Origin: Bifidobacterium colobi
GTDB taxonomy: Bacteria > Actinomycetota > Actinomycetes > Actinomycetales > Bifidobacteriaceae
DNA: 64,000 nt
Direction: 5' to 3'
Assembly: GCF_018555455.1 (NCBI RefSeq)
Contig: NZ_JAFEJU010000001.1
Location: 186,001 to 250,000, forward strand
Both the position numbers and the translations under genes were made by a program. The notes beneath the pieces are model-generated. The model searched no databases, had not been told where the DNA came from, and was given only the letters and a program-made list of their open reading frames with translations. Positions 19,649 to 30,162 of this stretch are shown here, piece by piece. Each line of letters starts with the position of its first letter. Position 1 is the first letter of the stretch.

Positions 19649-19956
19649 GTCTCCAGCACCTCCTTGCGACTGGTCACGCCGAGCTTGTCGGCCGCGCGAT
19701 GCACGTACGTGAACACGCTGCCCTTGGCGATGCCCAGACGGGCCGCGATCTCGTCGGTGGTGAGCCGCTGCGCGTACAGGCGCAGGATGTCCTTCTCACG
19801 CGCGGACAACGAGTCCTTCATGTCCTCGGACATCCTCGCCGGCACCGTGCCGGACGGCAGCGCATGCGCCGAAACCGCGTCACGGAATCCCGCTTCGGAC
19901 TGAGCGGCGGTCGGCATGCCATGCGCCGCTTGCCGCACGGCGTCAACGATGTCCAT
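19624..19956 (-). CDS. LuxR/NarL-type DNA-binding half of a split response regulator
   Basis: 110 residues ending in a GerE helix-turn-helix (LSAREKDILRLYAQRLTTDEIAARLG...VFTYVHRAADKLG). It lies in the same frame as the receiver half just upstream, separated by TAG-CTC-AGG. An ancestral protein of about 230 residues is likely, with one C-to-T change (CAG to TAG) splitting it. Reinitiation at the ATG two codons after TAG could still make this half. It is the best candidate to bind the palindromes A-D. Confidence 0.7.
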   Translation of the reverse strand: MDIVDAVRQAAHGMPTAAQSEAGFRDAVSAHALPSGTVPARMSEDMKDSLSAREKDILRLYAQRLTTDEIAARLGIAKGSVFTYVHRAADKLGVTSRKEVLETCARYDLL

Positions 19957-19962
19957 CCTGAG

Positions 19963-20319
19963 CTATTCCTTGGCGAGCAGTCCCTGCGCGCCGGCCGCGA
20001 TCGCCTCCGCCCGGTAGACGTCCGTCGAATACGAGGTGACGCACACGATACCCACCTCGCTCGTCCTGCGCCGGATGCGCCGGCACACGTCCGCGCCGGT
20101 GATGCCGCCCAACGCCATGTCCAATACGAGCACGTCCGGCCTCGTGTGCGCGTTGTGACAGTGCTCGATCGCCACCGCAGGCGAACCCGTGCTCCACACG
20201 ATGCGCAAATCACGGGACATGGCCGCGATCATCGCGCACATCGCATCCAACGCGAACGGATCATTATCCAACACGCCGATGCGGATCACGTTCGCCGTCT
20301 CCGGCTCGTTCCCACCCAT
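19963..20319 (-). CDS. Receiver domain of a split response regulator
   Basis: 118 residues of a REC domain: acidic pocket IGVLDND, phosphoacceptor in VLVLDMALGG, switch Ser/Thr in IVCVTSYS, and GLLAKE at the end, where NarL proteins have GxLLK. It stops at an in-frame TAG exactly at the domain-linker junction. ATG 20,319 is used; GTG 20,328 is an alternative. Phosphorylation by the neighbouring kinase is inferred. Alone it could not regulate transcription. Confidence 0.75.
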   Translation of the reverse strand: MGGNEPETANVIRIGVLDNDPFALDAMCAMIAAMSRDLRIVWSTGSPAVAIEHCHNAHTRPDVLVLDMALGGITGADVCRRIRRRTSEVGIVCVTSYSTDVYRAEAIAAGAQGLLAKE

Positions 20320-20585
20320 GACACCCACTGGGCTGATTCTAGTTGTGGTTGCAACGCCTTTATGTTAGCAAAGTGTTAGGAATCGCCGCCGTAAGTTCCC
20401 GCGCATATATGTAACCCGTAAAAACCGGTCCTCGCCCCGCCCTGAATTCATACGATGAAAACGAAATGACTCGATGACGTTGTCGGCAGCCGCGCAGGCC
20501 ACTCCGGAGCATATGACTCCGCGAGACAGGCAAGGCGGGGCTGCGGAATACGGCACCGGGTCCGTTCGATGATAAGGAGAAAGAC

Positions 20586-20678
20586 ATGCCTTGGTGGGTG
20601 GATGTTGCCTACGTTGTGAGTACGGTGGTCATCTTCGTCCTGTTCGACCTGTTCGGAAAGTGGGTGGACAGACTATGA
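20586..20678 (+). CDS. 30-residue membrane peptide leading the kdp operon
   Basis: MPWWVDVAYVVSTVVIFVLF... ends in FGKWVDRL. A GATAAGGAGAAAGAC Shine-Dalgarno precedes ATG 20,586, and its stop overlaps the kdpF start (ATGA), so translation is probably coupled. One hydrophobic helix. It may be a Kdp accessory or leader peptide; I know no name for it. Confidence 0.6.
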   Translation: MPWWVDVAYVVSTVVIFVLFDLFGKWVDRL

Positions 20679-20767
20679 CGACGTTCTTCACTGTGCTGGG
20701 TGTCATGCTGGGTGTCGCGGGAATCGCGTACATGATTTATTCCCTGTGCCGGCCCGAGAAGTTCTGA
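20675..20767 (+). CDS. kdpF: KdpF, small subunit of the K+-transporting ATPase
   Basis: A 30-residue single-helix peptide (MTTFFTVLGVMLGVAGIAYM) ending in CRPEKF, like the LLRPERF end of known KdpF. It directly precedes kdpA. KdpF stabilises the KdpFABC complex in the membrane. Too short for many gene callers. Confidence 0.75.
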   Translation: MTTFFTVLGVMLGVAGIAYMIYSLCRPEKF

Positions 20768-20816
20768 ACCATACCGGACTGTACTTGAGAGATCTTAGGA
20801 ATCAAAGGTTCATCAC

Positions 20817-22493
20817 ATGGTATATGTATTTGCGATCATGGCATTCGCGCTGATTGCCATCATCCTCGCGGCGATATACAAGCCGCTTGGCGATTACATG
20901 TTCAACGTGTTCACGACCGACAGGGACCTCTTCTTCGAGAAGTGGATCTACAAGGTCGTCGGCATCGACTCCAGGAAGGGCCAGACCTGGAAGGCGTACC
21001 TGCGCGGTGTGCTCGGGTTCTCCCTGATGAGCGTGCTGGTGCTCTACCTGCTGCAGCGCGTGCAGCAGTGGCTGCCGTTCTCGCTGGGCTTCCCGAACGT
21101 CCAGGGCCCGCTCGCGTTCAACACCGCGGCCTCGTTCGTGACCAACACCAACTGGCAGTCGTATTCGCCGGACGTCACGCTCGGCTACACCGTGCAGTTC
21201 GCCGGCCTCGCCGTGCAGAACTTCGTGTCCGCGGCCGTGGGCATCGCCGTGGCCGTGGCGCTCGTGCGCGGGTTCGCATGGCGCAGGTCGGAGACCATCG
21301 GCAACTTCTGGGTCGACCTGACCCGTTGCACGATGCGCATCCTGCTGCCGATCTCCATCGTCATGGGCATCATTCTGATGGCGCTGGGCGTGGCGCAGAA
21401 CTTCGCCGGGTTCGTGGACGTGAACACCGTCGCCGGTGGCACCCAGAAGATCATGCAGGGCCCGGTGGCCTCGCAGGAGGTCATCAAGGAGCTCGGCACG
21501 AACGGCGGTGGCTTCTTCAACGCCAACTCGTCGCACCCGTACGAGAACCCGAACATGTGGACCAACCTCATCGAGATTCTCCTCATGCTCGCCATTCCGG
21601 TGGCCCTGACCCGCACCTTCGGCCGCATGGTCGGCGACATCCGGCAGGGCTACGCGCTGCTCGGCGCGATGGTCATCATCTTCGGCATCAGCTTCTTCGC
21701 CGTGGTGACCGCCGAATCCTTCGCCAGCGACCCGATCACCTCCCTGACCGGTGGTTCCATGGAAGGCAAGGAGACCCGCTTCGGCATCGTGTGGTCCGGC
21801 CTGTTCGGCACCACCTCGACCTCGACCTCCACTGGCGCCGTCAATTCGATGCACGACTCGTACACCGCACTCGGCGGCATGATCTACATGCTCAACATGA
21901 TGCTCGGCGAGGTGAGCCCGGGCGGCGTGGGCGCGGGCCTGTACGGCATCCTCGTGATGGCCGTCGTGGCCGTGTTCATCGCCGGCCTCATGGTGGGCCG
22001 CACGCCGGAATACCTCGGCAAGAAGATCGGCCCGCGCGAGATGAAGATGGCCTCGCTGTACTTCCTCGTCATGCCGATCACCGTGGTGGTGGGCGTCTCC
22101 CTGAGCTTCGCCGTGCCGTTCGCACGTCAGTCGATCTTCGACACGTCGCTCAACAACAGTGGCAACCACGGCTTCTCCGAGGTCGTCTACGCCTTCACCT
22201 CGGCCGCGAACAACAACGGCTCCGCCTTCGCGGGACTCACCGCCGACACCCCGTGGCTCGACACCACGCTGGGATTGGCGGTGCTCATCGGCCGTTTCCT
22301 GCCGATCGCCCTGGTGATCGCGCTGGCCGGTTCGCTTGCCAAGCAGGACAAGGTGCCGGTGACCGCCGGCACGATGAAGACCGACAACGGTCTGTTCGTC
22401 ATCCTGCTGGTGTTCGTTATCTTCCTGATTTCCGCGCTGACGTTCTTCCCGACGCTTGCTCTGGGACCGTTGGCAGAAGGTTTGGTGGCTTGA
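20817..22493 (+). CDS. kdpA: K+-transporting ATPase, potassium-binding subunit KdpA
   Basis: 558 residues, about ten membrane helices. It carries the pore and selectivity filter loops, visible as [22 protein letters not shown], the [19 protein letters not shown] region and [11 protein letters not shown]. With KdpB, KdpC and KdpF it forms the high-affinity K+ pump used at low external potassium. Length and motifs are normal. It ends one base before the kdpB start. Confidence 0.95.
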   Translation: MVYVFAIMAFALIAIILAAIYKPLGDYMFNVFTTDRDLFFEKWIYKVVGIDSRKGQTWKAYLRGVLGFSLMSVLVLYLLQRVQQWLPFSLGFPNVQGPLAFNTAASFVTNTNWQSYSPDVTLGYTVQFAGLAVQNFVSAAVGIAVAVALVRGFAWRRSETIGNFWVDLTRCTMRILLPISIVMGIILMALGVAQNFAGFVDVNTVAGGTQKIMQGPVASQEVIKELGTNGGGFFNANSSHPYENPNMWTNLIEILLMLAIPVALTRTFGRMVGDIRQGYALLGAMVIIFGISFFAVVTAESFASDPITSLTGGSMEGKETRFGIVWSGLFGTTSTSTSTGAVNSMHDSYTALGGMIYMLNMMLGEVSPGGVGAGLYGILVMAVVAVFIAGLMVGRTPEYLGKKIGPREMKMASLYFLVMPITVVVGVSLSFAVPFARQSIFDTSLNNSGNHGFSEVVYAFTSAANNNGSAFAGLTADTPWLDTTLGLAVLIGRFLPIALVIALAGSLAKQDKVPVTAGTMKTDNGLFVILLVFVIFLISALTFFPTLALGPLAEGLVA

Positions 22494-22494
22494 T

Positions 22495-24669
22495 ATGACT
22501 TCCGCAACCGCGAACGACGTCAACAACAGCGCGACCTCCATCGCGAACGACGTCAAGAAGTCCAACGAGCAGTCGTTGGGCGCGATGCTGGGCAAGAGCC
22601 TGCCGGATGCGTTCCGCAAGTTCGACCCGCGCAACATGTGGCACAACCCCGTGATGTTCATCGTGTGGGTGGGCGCCGCGTTCCTGACCCTGCTGGGCGT
22701 GTGCCAGCTGTTCGACGCCGCCCTCACCGACGGCGAGCCGGTCTACTTCACCTGGATCGTGGCCATCGTGCTGTGGGCCACCGTGCTGTTCGCCAACCTC
22801 GCCGAGGCCGTGGCCGAGGGCCGCGGCAAGGCGCAGGCCGACGCGCTGCGCAAGACTCGCACCACCACGCCCGCCCGTCTGGTCAAGGGCTACGACGAGA
22901 AGAACGACCCGGACGTGCGCGCCCCCGAGCGCGGCGAGGGTCCATCCTACATCGAGGAGGTCCCCAGCTCGGACCTGAAGCTCGGCGACGTGGTCGTCGT
23001 CTCCGCCGGAGAGCTCATCCCCGGCGACGGCGACATCATCTCCGGCATCGCCTCCGTGGACGAATCCGCCATCACCGGCGAATCCGCGCCCGTCATCCGC
23101 GAATCCGGCGGCGACCGCTCCTCGGTGACCGGCGGCACCCGCGTGCTCTCCGACCGCATCGTGGTGCGCATCACCCAGAAGCCCGGCGAAAGCTTCGTGG
23201 ACAAGATGATCGCCTTGGTCGAAGGCGCCAACCGCCAGAAGACCCCGAACGAGATCGCCCTGGACGTGCTCCTGAGCTCCCTGACCATCATCTTCCTCGT
23301 GGTGGTGCTGTGCATCAACCCGCAGGCCTCCGCGGTGGGCGCCTCCGTGAGCCTGACGGTGCTGGTCGCCCTGCTCGTCTGTCTCATCCCGACCACCATC
23401 GGCGCCCTGCTGTCCGCCATCGGCATCGCCGGCATGGACCGTCTGGTGCAACGCAACGTGCTCGCCACCTCCGGCCGCGCCATCGAGGCGGCCGGCGACG
23501 TGACCACGCTGCTGCTCGACAAGACCGGCACCATCACCTACGGCAACCGCCAGGCCTCCGAATTCCACGCCCTGCCCGGCGTCGACCACGACGACATCGT
23601 CAAGGCGGCCGCGTTGAGCTCGCTGGCCGATGCCACGCCCGAAGGCCAGTCGATCGTGGCGCTTGCCAAGTCCGACGGCTTCGACGTGGACGAGGTGCCG
23701 GGAGCCGTGGCCGTGCCGTTCACCGCCGAGACCCGTATGTCCGGACTCGACCTGCCGAACGGCGACCGTATCCGCAAGGGCGCCACCTCCGCCGTCGAGG
23801 CATGGATCGACAGGGAAGGCGGTGCCATGACCACCGAGGTGAGGGACGCCCTGCACGATCGCGTGGCCGCCATCTCCGGCCAGGGCGGCACGCCGCTGGT
23901 CGTCGCCGAGCAGTATGCCAACGGCGAGGCCAAGGTGCTCGGCGTCGTCCAGCTCAAGGACGTCGTCAAGAAGGGCCTGAAGGAGCGTTTCGCCGACCTT
24001 CGCAAGATGGGCATCCGCACCGTCATGGTCACCGGCGACAACCCGCTCACGGCCAAGGCCATCGCCAAGGAGGCCGGCGTGGACGACTTCATCGCCGAGG
24101 CCAAGCCCGAGGACAAGCTCGCCTACATCAAGAAGGAGCAGGCCAAGGGCCAGCTCGTCGCCATGACCGGCGACGGCACCAACGACGCCCCGGCCCTCGC
24201 CCAGTCCGATGTCGGCGTGGCCATGAACTCCGGCACCTCGGCGGCCAAGGAGGCCGGCAACATGGTCGACCTCGACTCCGATCCGACCAAGCTCATCGAC
24301 ATCGTGGCCATCGGCAAGCAGCTGCTCATCACGCGCGGCGCCCTGACCACCTTCTCCATCGCCAACGACGTGGCCAAGTACTTCGCCATCATCCCGGCCA
24401 TGTTCATGGAGAAGTTCCCGGGACTCGGCCTGCTCAACATCATGGGTCTGCACAGCTCGCTGTCCGCCGTGCTCTCCGCGATCATCTTCAACGCGATCAT
24501 CATCGTGCTGCTCATCCCGCTGGCCCTCAAGGGTGTCAAGTACCGCGCCGAGGCCAGCGAGAAGATCCTGGGCCGCAATCTCAGGGTCTACGGTCTGGGC
24601 GGCATCATCGCGCCGTTCATCGGCATCTGGATCATCGACCTGTTCGTCCGTCTGATCCCGGGCTTCTGA
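22495..24669 (+). CDS. kdpB: K+-transporting P-type ATPase subunit KdpB
   Basis: 724 residues. P-type ATPase motifs: ITGESAPV, phosphorylation loop [12 protein letters not shown] and [12 protein letters not shown]. The first 40 residues are a low-complexity N/S/A/K-rich extension. It hydrolyses ATP to power K+ uptake through KdpA. The start at 22,495, one base after the kdpA stop, is taken by position. Confidence 0.96.
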   Translation: MTSATANDVNNSATSIANDVKKSNEQSLGAMLGKSLPDAFRKFDPRNMWHNPVMFIVWVGAAFLTLLGVCQLFDAALTDGEPVYFTWIVAIVLWATVLFANLAEAVAEGRGKAQADALRKTRTTTPARLVKGYDEKNDPDVRAPERGEGPSYIEEVPSSDLKLGDVVVVSAGELIPGDGDIISGIASVDESAITGESAPVIRESGGDRSSVTGGTRVLSDRIVVRITQKPGESFVDKMIALVEGANRQKTPNEIALDVLLSSLTIIFLVVVLCINPQASAVGASVSLTVLVALLVCLIPTTIGALLSAIGIAGMDRLVQRNVLATSGRAIEAAGDVTTLLLDKTGTITYGNRQASEFHALPGVDHDDIVKAAALSSLADATPEGQSIVALAKSDGFDVDEVPGAVAVPFTAETRMSGLDLPNGDRIRKGATSAVEAWIDREGGAMTTEVRDALHDRVAAISGQGGTPLVVAEQYANGEAKVLGVVQLKDVVKKGLKERFADLRKMGIRTVMVTGDNPLTAKAIAKEAGVDDFIAEAKPEDKLAYIKKEQAKGQLVAMTGDGTNDAPALAQSDVGVAMNSGTSAAKEAGNMVDLDSDPTKLIDIVAIGKQLLITRGALTTFSIANDVAKYFAIIPAMFMEKFPGLGLLNIMGLHSSLSAVLSAIIFNAIIIVLLIPLALKGVKYRAEASEKILGRNLRVYGLGGIIAPFIGIWIIDLFVRLIPGF

Positions 24670-24700
24670 TCCGAGGATCGACTAGGAAAGAGTGATTGTC

Positions 24701-25333
24701 ATGAAGAATACCATTTCGCTGAACCTGCGCGCCTACTGGGCCGGGCTCAAGGCGGTGATCGTCTTCACCGTCATCGTGATCGTCTACACGTTCGCGATGA
24801 CCGGCATCGGCCAGCTGGGCATGCCCGACAAGGCCAACGGCTCGATGATCGCCAACGCGCAGGGCGAGGTCGTCGGCTCGTCGCTGATCGGCCAGTCCTT
24901 CACGGACGCCAACGGCGACGCGCTGCCGCAGTACTTCCAGTCCCGCCCGTCGGCCGCATCCGACCCGAACAAGGACGAGGACAGCCAGGGCTACTACGCG
25001 GCCGCGTCCGCCGGCACCAACAAGGGCCACGCCGACGCCGATTTCATCAAGTCCACCTCGGAGCTGCGCCAGACCATCGCCAAGCGTGAGGGCGTGAACC
25101 CCAAGGACGTGCCGGCCGACGCCCTCACCGCGTCCTCCTCCGGGCTCGACCCGGAGATCAGCCCCGAATACGCGGCCATCCAGGTCAAGCGCGTGGCCAA
25201 GGAACGCGGGTTGAGCGAGGAGCAGGTCGAGAATCTGGTCAGGAAGTGCACCACCGGTCGTGGGCTCGGGTTCATCGCCGAACCCACGGTGAACGTGGTC
25301 CGGCTCAATCTGGCGCTTGACGAGCTCAGGTGA
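24701..25333 (+). CDS. kdpC: K+-transporting ATPase subunit KdpC
   Basis: 210 residues with one N-terminal helix (AVIVFTVIVIVYTFAMTGI) and the usual extracytoplasmic domain: GSSLIGQSF, FQSRPSAA, and the end block RGLGFIAEPTVNVVRLNLALDE. KdpC is a chaperone-like subunit of the Kdp pump. GTG 24,692 is a possible earlier start. Confidence 0.93.
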   Translation: MKNTISLNLRAYWAGLKAVIVFTVIVIVYTFAMTGIGQLGMPDKANGSMIANAQGEVVGSSLIGQSFTDANGDALPQYFQSRPSAASDPNKDEDSQGYYAAASAGTNKGHADADFIKSTSELRQTIAKREGVNPKDVPADALTASSSGLDPEISPEYAAIQVKRVAKERGLSEEQVENLVRKCTTGRGLGFIAEPTVNVVRLNLALDELR

Positions 25334-25407
25334 GTCGGCACGCGGTCCGTCGGCGATTCGGCTGACGCGTTGTCGTCGATCGCCGTGGCGGGCCGCGGCC
25401 GGCCGCC

Positions 25408-25444
25408 AGGGGTGGTGATGCGGGGTATTCGCGTCACCACCCCT
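25408..25444 (+). terminator. Hairpin between kdpC and kdpD
   Basis: Perfect stem AGGGGTGGTGA / TCACCACCCCT with a 15-nt loop, no clear U-run. It could reduce read-through from kdpFABC into the regulatory genes or protect the kdpFABC mRNA. Confidence 0.5.
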
Positions 25445-25502
25445 GACGGCGTTTATCGTATACAGTCGTATTGGAATGTCTGGGAATACAGGGGCTGATG
25501 AT

Positions 25503-28500
25503 ATGGCACAGGCACGAGGAACGTTCAGGGTGCTGCTGGGCGCCGCGCCAGGCGTGGGCAAGACGTGCGCGATGCTCAGGGAGGGGCATCGCCTGCAGGA
25601 GGACGGCAAGGACGTGGTCATCGCCCTGTTGGAGACCCACGGGCGCGCCGCCACGGCCAAGGCCGCCGAAGGGCTCGAGATGATGCCGCGGCGCCGGCTG
25701 CGCTACCGTGGCATGTGGCTCGAGGAGATGGACCTGTTCAAGATCATCGAACGGCATCCGCAGGTGGCGCTCGTCGACGAGCTCGCCCACACCAACGCGC
25801 CCGGATCGGTGCACAAGAAGCGCTGGCAGGATGTCTTGGACCTGCTCGATGCCGGCATCGACGTGATCACCACCATCAACGTGCAGCACATCGAATCGCT
25901 CAATGACGTGGTGCGCGAGATCACCGGCAGCACGCAGAAGGAGACCGTGCCGGACAAGGTGCTGCGCTCCGCCTCCCAGGTCGAGCTGGTAGATCTGCCG
26001 CCCGAGGGCCTTCGCGAGCGTTTGGCCGCCGGATTCGTCTACAAGCCCGACCGCGTGGATGCGGCCCTGAGCAACTACTTCCGCGTCGGCAACCTCACCG
26101 CCCTGCGCGAGCTGGCCCTGCTTTGGCTGGCCGGGCGCGTGGACGAGGCGCTCAAGGCCTACCGCGAGGAGCACCACATCAACGCCAAATGGGAGACGCG
26201 CGAGCGTGTGATCGTTGCGCTGTCCGGCGGGCCCGAAGGCGAGCAGCTGCTGCGGCGCGGGGCCCGTGTGGCCCGGGCGTCCGGTGGAGGCGACCTCATC
26301 GCCGTGCACGTCACCCCCGAGGACGGGCTGGCCGGCTCCAACCCCGCCCTGCTCATCAAGCAGCGCGAGCTCGTCGAGGAGCTGGGCGGCACCTATCATC
26401 AGATCGTCGGCGAGGACATCTCGGAGGCCCTGCTCGACTATGCGCATGCGAACAACGCCACGCAGGTGATCGTCGGCGTCTCCCGGCGCAACGCGCTTTC
26501 GCGTTGGCTGGGCCGGCCCTCCACGCCCAACGGCATCATCGAGAAATCCGGGGACATCGACGTCCATATCGTCACGCACTCGTTCGTCAAACAAGGGCTT
26601 CAGGATGCCCTCCTCGAACAGGCATCCGATCGCGTGGAGGCGCAGGGCGGCCGGGTTCGCGTTCGCCATGCTGTCCGTGCTGCTCACCGGCTGGATGCTG
26701 TACCGGTTCAGCGCGCCCGCCTATGCGCAGCGCGACGCCCTGGTGCTGCAGATGCTGGTGGTGGTCTCCGCCGTGATCGGCGGGCTTATGCCCGCCATGG
26801 TGTGTGCGGTGCTTTCCGGACTGGTGCTGGACCTGCTCTACACGGTGCCCATAGGCGCCTTCCACGTGGTGCGCGCCTCGGACATGGTGACCATCGTGCT
26901 CTACGTGCTCGTGGGCATCATCGTCTCCGCGGTGGTGGACCGCGCCGACACCATCGCGCGGCAGGCCCAGCGTGCCAGCGCCGAATCGGAGATCCTGGCC
27001 AGCGTGGCCGGGGCGGTGCTGCGCAGCGACGATCCGCTCCAGGCCATCGTGCACCGCACCCGCGAGGCGTTCGGCTTCTCCTGCGTGCGCGTCGTGCAGG
27101 GCGGTCACATCATCATCTCGGACGGCGAGCCGGGTACGAAGACGGATTCCGCCACCGACGGAGGCGGAGACGTGGCCGCCTCGGTCGCGGAGCCGGAGAC
27201 CATAGCCATGTCGGACGCCGGGCCGGAACTCAAGCTGTACGGCAAGCCCGTCGAGGCGTTGGACCAGCGCATGCTGCTGGCCATCCTCTCACAGATCCAG
27301 ACCGTGCTCGAGCACAAGGATCTGGAGCGCAAGGCCAGAGAGATCGGCCCGCTCGCCGCCGCCGAGAAGGTGCGCACCGGCCTGCTCAACGCGGTCAGCC
27401 ATGACCTGCGCCGTCCGCTTGCCTCGGCCACCGCCGCCGTCTCCGGCCTGCAGCGCATGGGCGACACGATGAGCGCGCGGGACCGCAAGGAACTGCTCAA
27501 CGTGGCCTCCAACGGTCTGAAGCAGCTCACCAAACTCGTCACCGACCTGCTCGACGTCTCGCGCATCCGCGAGGGTGCGCTGCCGCTGTCGCTGGTGGCC
27601 ACGGACGTGGGAGAGGAGATCATCCCGCTGTTCGACGAACTCGGCATCGGGCCGTGGTCCATCGACCTGGACATCGCCCCCGACCTGCCGCTGGTCGTGG
27701 CCGACCCGGCCCTGCTCCGCCGCGCGCTGTCGAACGTGCTGGTCAACGCGATGCGGTTCACCCCGTCCTCCAAGCGGGTACGGCTGTCCGCCTCCTCGTT
27801 CAACGGCATGGTCGAGATCCGCGTGGCCGATCAGGGCCCCGGCGTGCCCGACTCGCGCAAGAACGACATCTTCCTGCCGTTCCACCGGCTCGGCGACACG
27901 GACAACACCACCGGTCTGGGTCTGGGCATGGCGCTGTCGAAGGGGTTCGTCGAATCGATGGGCGGTTCGATCAGTCCCGAGGACACGCCGGGCGGCGGCC
28001 TGACCATCGTGATCACCCTGCGCGTGGCCGACCAGAAGCTGCGCGCCGGACAGCCGATTCCGGCCGGCGACCGGCCCAATCCGGCCGACATCCTTGCCAA
28101 GGACACGCTGAACGTGTCGGGGGCCATGTCCGATGTGATCCTGCCGCTGCCGGGCAGTGGGCAGTCCGACGAGCGCGGGCTCGACCGGTTCATCAACTAC
28201 GGCATCATGCGCGGCGGCAAGGATGCGGGGGATGCGGACGCCGACGATTCCGGCTCCCCGGCCGACGGCGACGCCGGGGCGGGTGCGGAGTCGGCGTCGG
28301 GCTCCGATTCCGCACCCGACGAGCGGCGGGACGCTGCGGACGCGGATGTTGACGAACAGCGCTACGACGGCGTTTCCGCAGACGGCCTGCGGTCTGGCGA
28401 GGAGCCGGCCTTGATGGATGTCGTCGACGCCGGCACCGGTGATAGAACGACGGGCATGGGCCCGTCGATGACGGATTCGGGAGAGGAGGCACGCCGATGA
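25503..28500 (+). pseudogene. kdpD: KdpD osmosensitive K+ channel histidine kinase, frameshifted
   Basis: The first frame encodes the KdpD N-terminal domain (Walker-type GAAPGVGKTCAML, LVDELAHTNAPG) and the universal-stress domain (IVALSGGPEG). The second frame encodes four membrane helices, a GAF-like region and the kinase core: NAVSHDLRRPLASA (His), N-box NVLVNAMRF, DQGPGVP and LGLGMALSKG. The two join at about 26,639 if one G is removed from GGAGG, giving SDRVERRAAGFAF. As read, the sensor input is detached from the kinase. The C-terminal part has its own ATG at 26,605 and might be made alone. It is also odd in having about 145 acidic/Ala-rich residues after the ATPase domain. A sequencing error is possible. 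Confidence 0.85.
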
Positions 28501-29210
28501 AGATTCTGGTGGCGGACGACGATCCGCAGTTTCTCAAGGCGTTGAAGATCACCCTGCACTCGCAGGGCTACGACATCGTCACCGCGCGTGACGGCGTCGA
28601 ATGCATCACGGCGGCGGTCGAGGAGCATCCCGACCTGTTCGTGCTGGATCTCGGCATGCCAAGGATGGACGGCATGGGCGTGATCCAGGGCGTGCGCGGC
28701 TGGACCGAGGCGCCGATCCTGGTGGTGTCCGGGCGCACCGACGCGCGTGAGAAGGTGGCGGCGTTGGACGCGGGCGCCGACGACTATGTGACCAAGCCCG
28801 TGTCCATCGACGAGCTGCTGGCCCGCATCCGCGCCCTGCTGCGCCGGGTTTCGCAGGAGAACTCAGCGGAAAGCGAGACGCCGCTGATGCGGTTCGGCGA
28901 CGTGACCGTGGACCTCAACGCGCACGCCGTGTTCCGCGGGGGAGCGGGACGCGAGATTCGCGTGCGGCTCACACCCACCGAGTGGAAGGTGCTCGAAGTG
29001 CTGGTGCGCAATGCCGGCAAGCTCGTGACCCGTCAGGACCTGCTCACCTCGATCTGGGGGGCGCAGCACGTCAAGGACACTGGTTATCTGCGACTGTATG
29101 TTTCGCAGCTGCGCAAGAAGATCGAGCCGGACCCCGCGCGGCCCAGATACCTGAGGACGGAGACCGGCATGGGCTACCGTCTCGACATCGAGGGCGGGCC
29201 GGAGGCCTGA
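28497..29210 (+). CDS. kdpE: KdpE, OmpR-family response regulator
   Basis: 237 residues: receiver domain (ILVADDDPQF acid pair, phosphoacceptor in LFVLDLGMP, K in DDYVTKPVS) and an OmpR winged helix (LTPTEWKVLEVLVRNAGKLV, GYLRLYVSQLRKKIE). Four-base overlap with kdpD and a GAGGAGG site. It activates kdpFABC when phosphorylated by KdpD. Intact, unlike its kinase. Confidence 0.94.
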   Translation: MKILVADDDPQFLKALKITLHSQGYDIVTARDGVECITAAVEEHPDLFVLDLGMPRMDGMGVIQGVRGWTEAPILVVSGRTDAREKVAALDAGADDYVTKPVSIDELLARIRALLRRVSQENSAESETPLMRFGDVTVDLNAHAVFRGGAGREIRVRLTPTEWKVLEVLVRNAGKLVTRQDLLTSIWGAQHVKDTGYLRLYVSQLRKKIEPDPARPRYLRTETGMGYRLDIEGGPEA

Positions 29211-29266
29211 GACGCGGGTGCGGTTGCGCTCCGCTGGACCCCGGTCGGGCCCCCATGCGACGGCCA

Positions 29267-30000
29267 TCACGCGATGACGTCGGCGGTGGCCTCAGGGATG
29301 GCGCGAATCACGTCGCCCGCCACGATGGGGTGGCCAAGCGTCATGACCCGCTGACGGCGGCCGTGCCCCACCAGCTCGGGCTCCTGCCAGCCCTGCTGCT
29401 CGGATTCCGAGGCGATCGCCGCGGCCATGCCATGCAGGTAGGCGGCGGACGCCACCGTCTCGGCCGTGGTGATCTCGGCACCCTGCTGCGCCAGCAGTGC
29501 GCCGGCGAGCCCGGCAAGCACGTCGCCGACGCCGGCGGTGGCCCGCCATGTGGGGGCGCTGCCGGAGACATAGACGTGGTCCTCATCCACGACGATGGTC
29601 ACCGCGCCCTTGAGCAGCACCGTCGCGCCGGTCAGCTCGTGCGCGTGGCGTGTACTGGCGAGCGGCTGGGACACCACATCCTGCGCGGTGAACCGTGACG
29701 AATCGGTGGAGCCGGCGTGACGCGGCCGGCCGGTCCGCTCCGGTGCCGCGGCGATCGCGTCCGTCCCGTCCCGGCCGTCCGTCGGTGCGTCGGTCCCCAA
29801 CGCACCGGATTCGGCGGTGCCGGCGTCGGCGCGGACGGCGGCACCATCGGAAGCGGGGCCGGCAGGGGCGTCCTCCGTCGTCTCATCGGCCTGAGCGGCG
29901 CCCGACCTCGGCGACGAATCGGCCTCGAGCCGGTTGAGCAGCGCCGCCATCTCGCCGGCGTGCGGCGTGATCACCACCTGACCGGGCACAGATAACGCCC
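29267..30000 (-). pseudogene. NnrD-like NAD(P)HX dehydratase, 5'-truncated
   Basis: The minus-strand frame matches the C-terminal two thirds of the ADP-dependent NAD(P)H-hydrate dehydratase: QVVITPHAGEMAALLNR, GATVLLKGAVTIV and WRATAGVGDVLAGLAGALL. The roughly 100-120 residues that should precede the PHAGEM block are missing; upstream of about 30,000 the frame reads through unrelated sequence to 30,166. An Ala/Asp/Thr-rich insert (about 90 residues) lies between the two motifs. It is probably a remnant carried along with kdp by recombination. The break is placed by homology judgement only. Confidence 0.65.
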
Positions 30001-30162
30001 GAATTCTTGCGCACTTTGGTCTGGCCTTGAGATAGGGGCATGGCCCGTGTCCTGTGTACGTTTTTCTGTCGCCAAACAAGATGAACCGCGATTGGAAAGC
30101 AGGACACGAAGCCATGTCACATCGGATGTATAAAGATTGACCATGCAGGGTGCCCATCCGTG

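Noticed and set aside
20802..24453. Long minus-strand frames over kdpA and kdpB
   Set aside because: Low-complexity His/Gly/Glu composition and no start signals; shadows of kdp genes.
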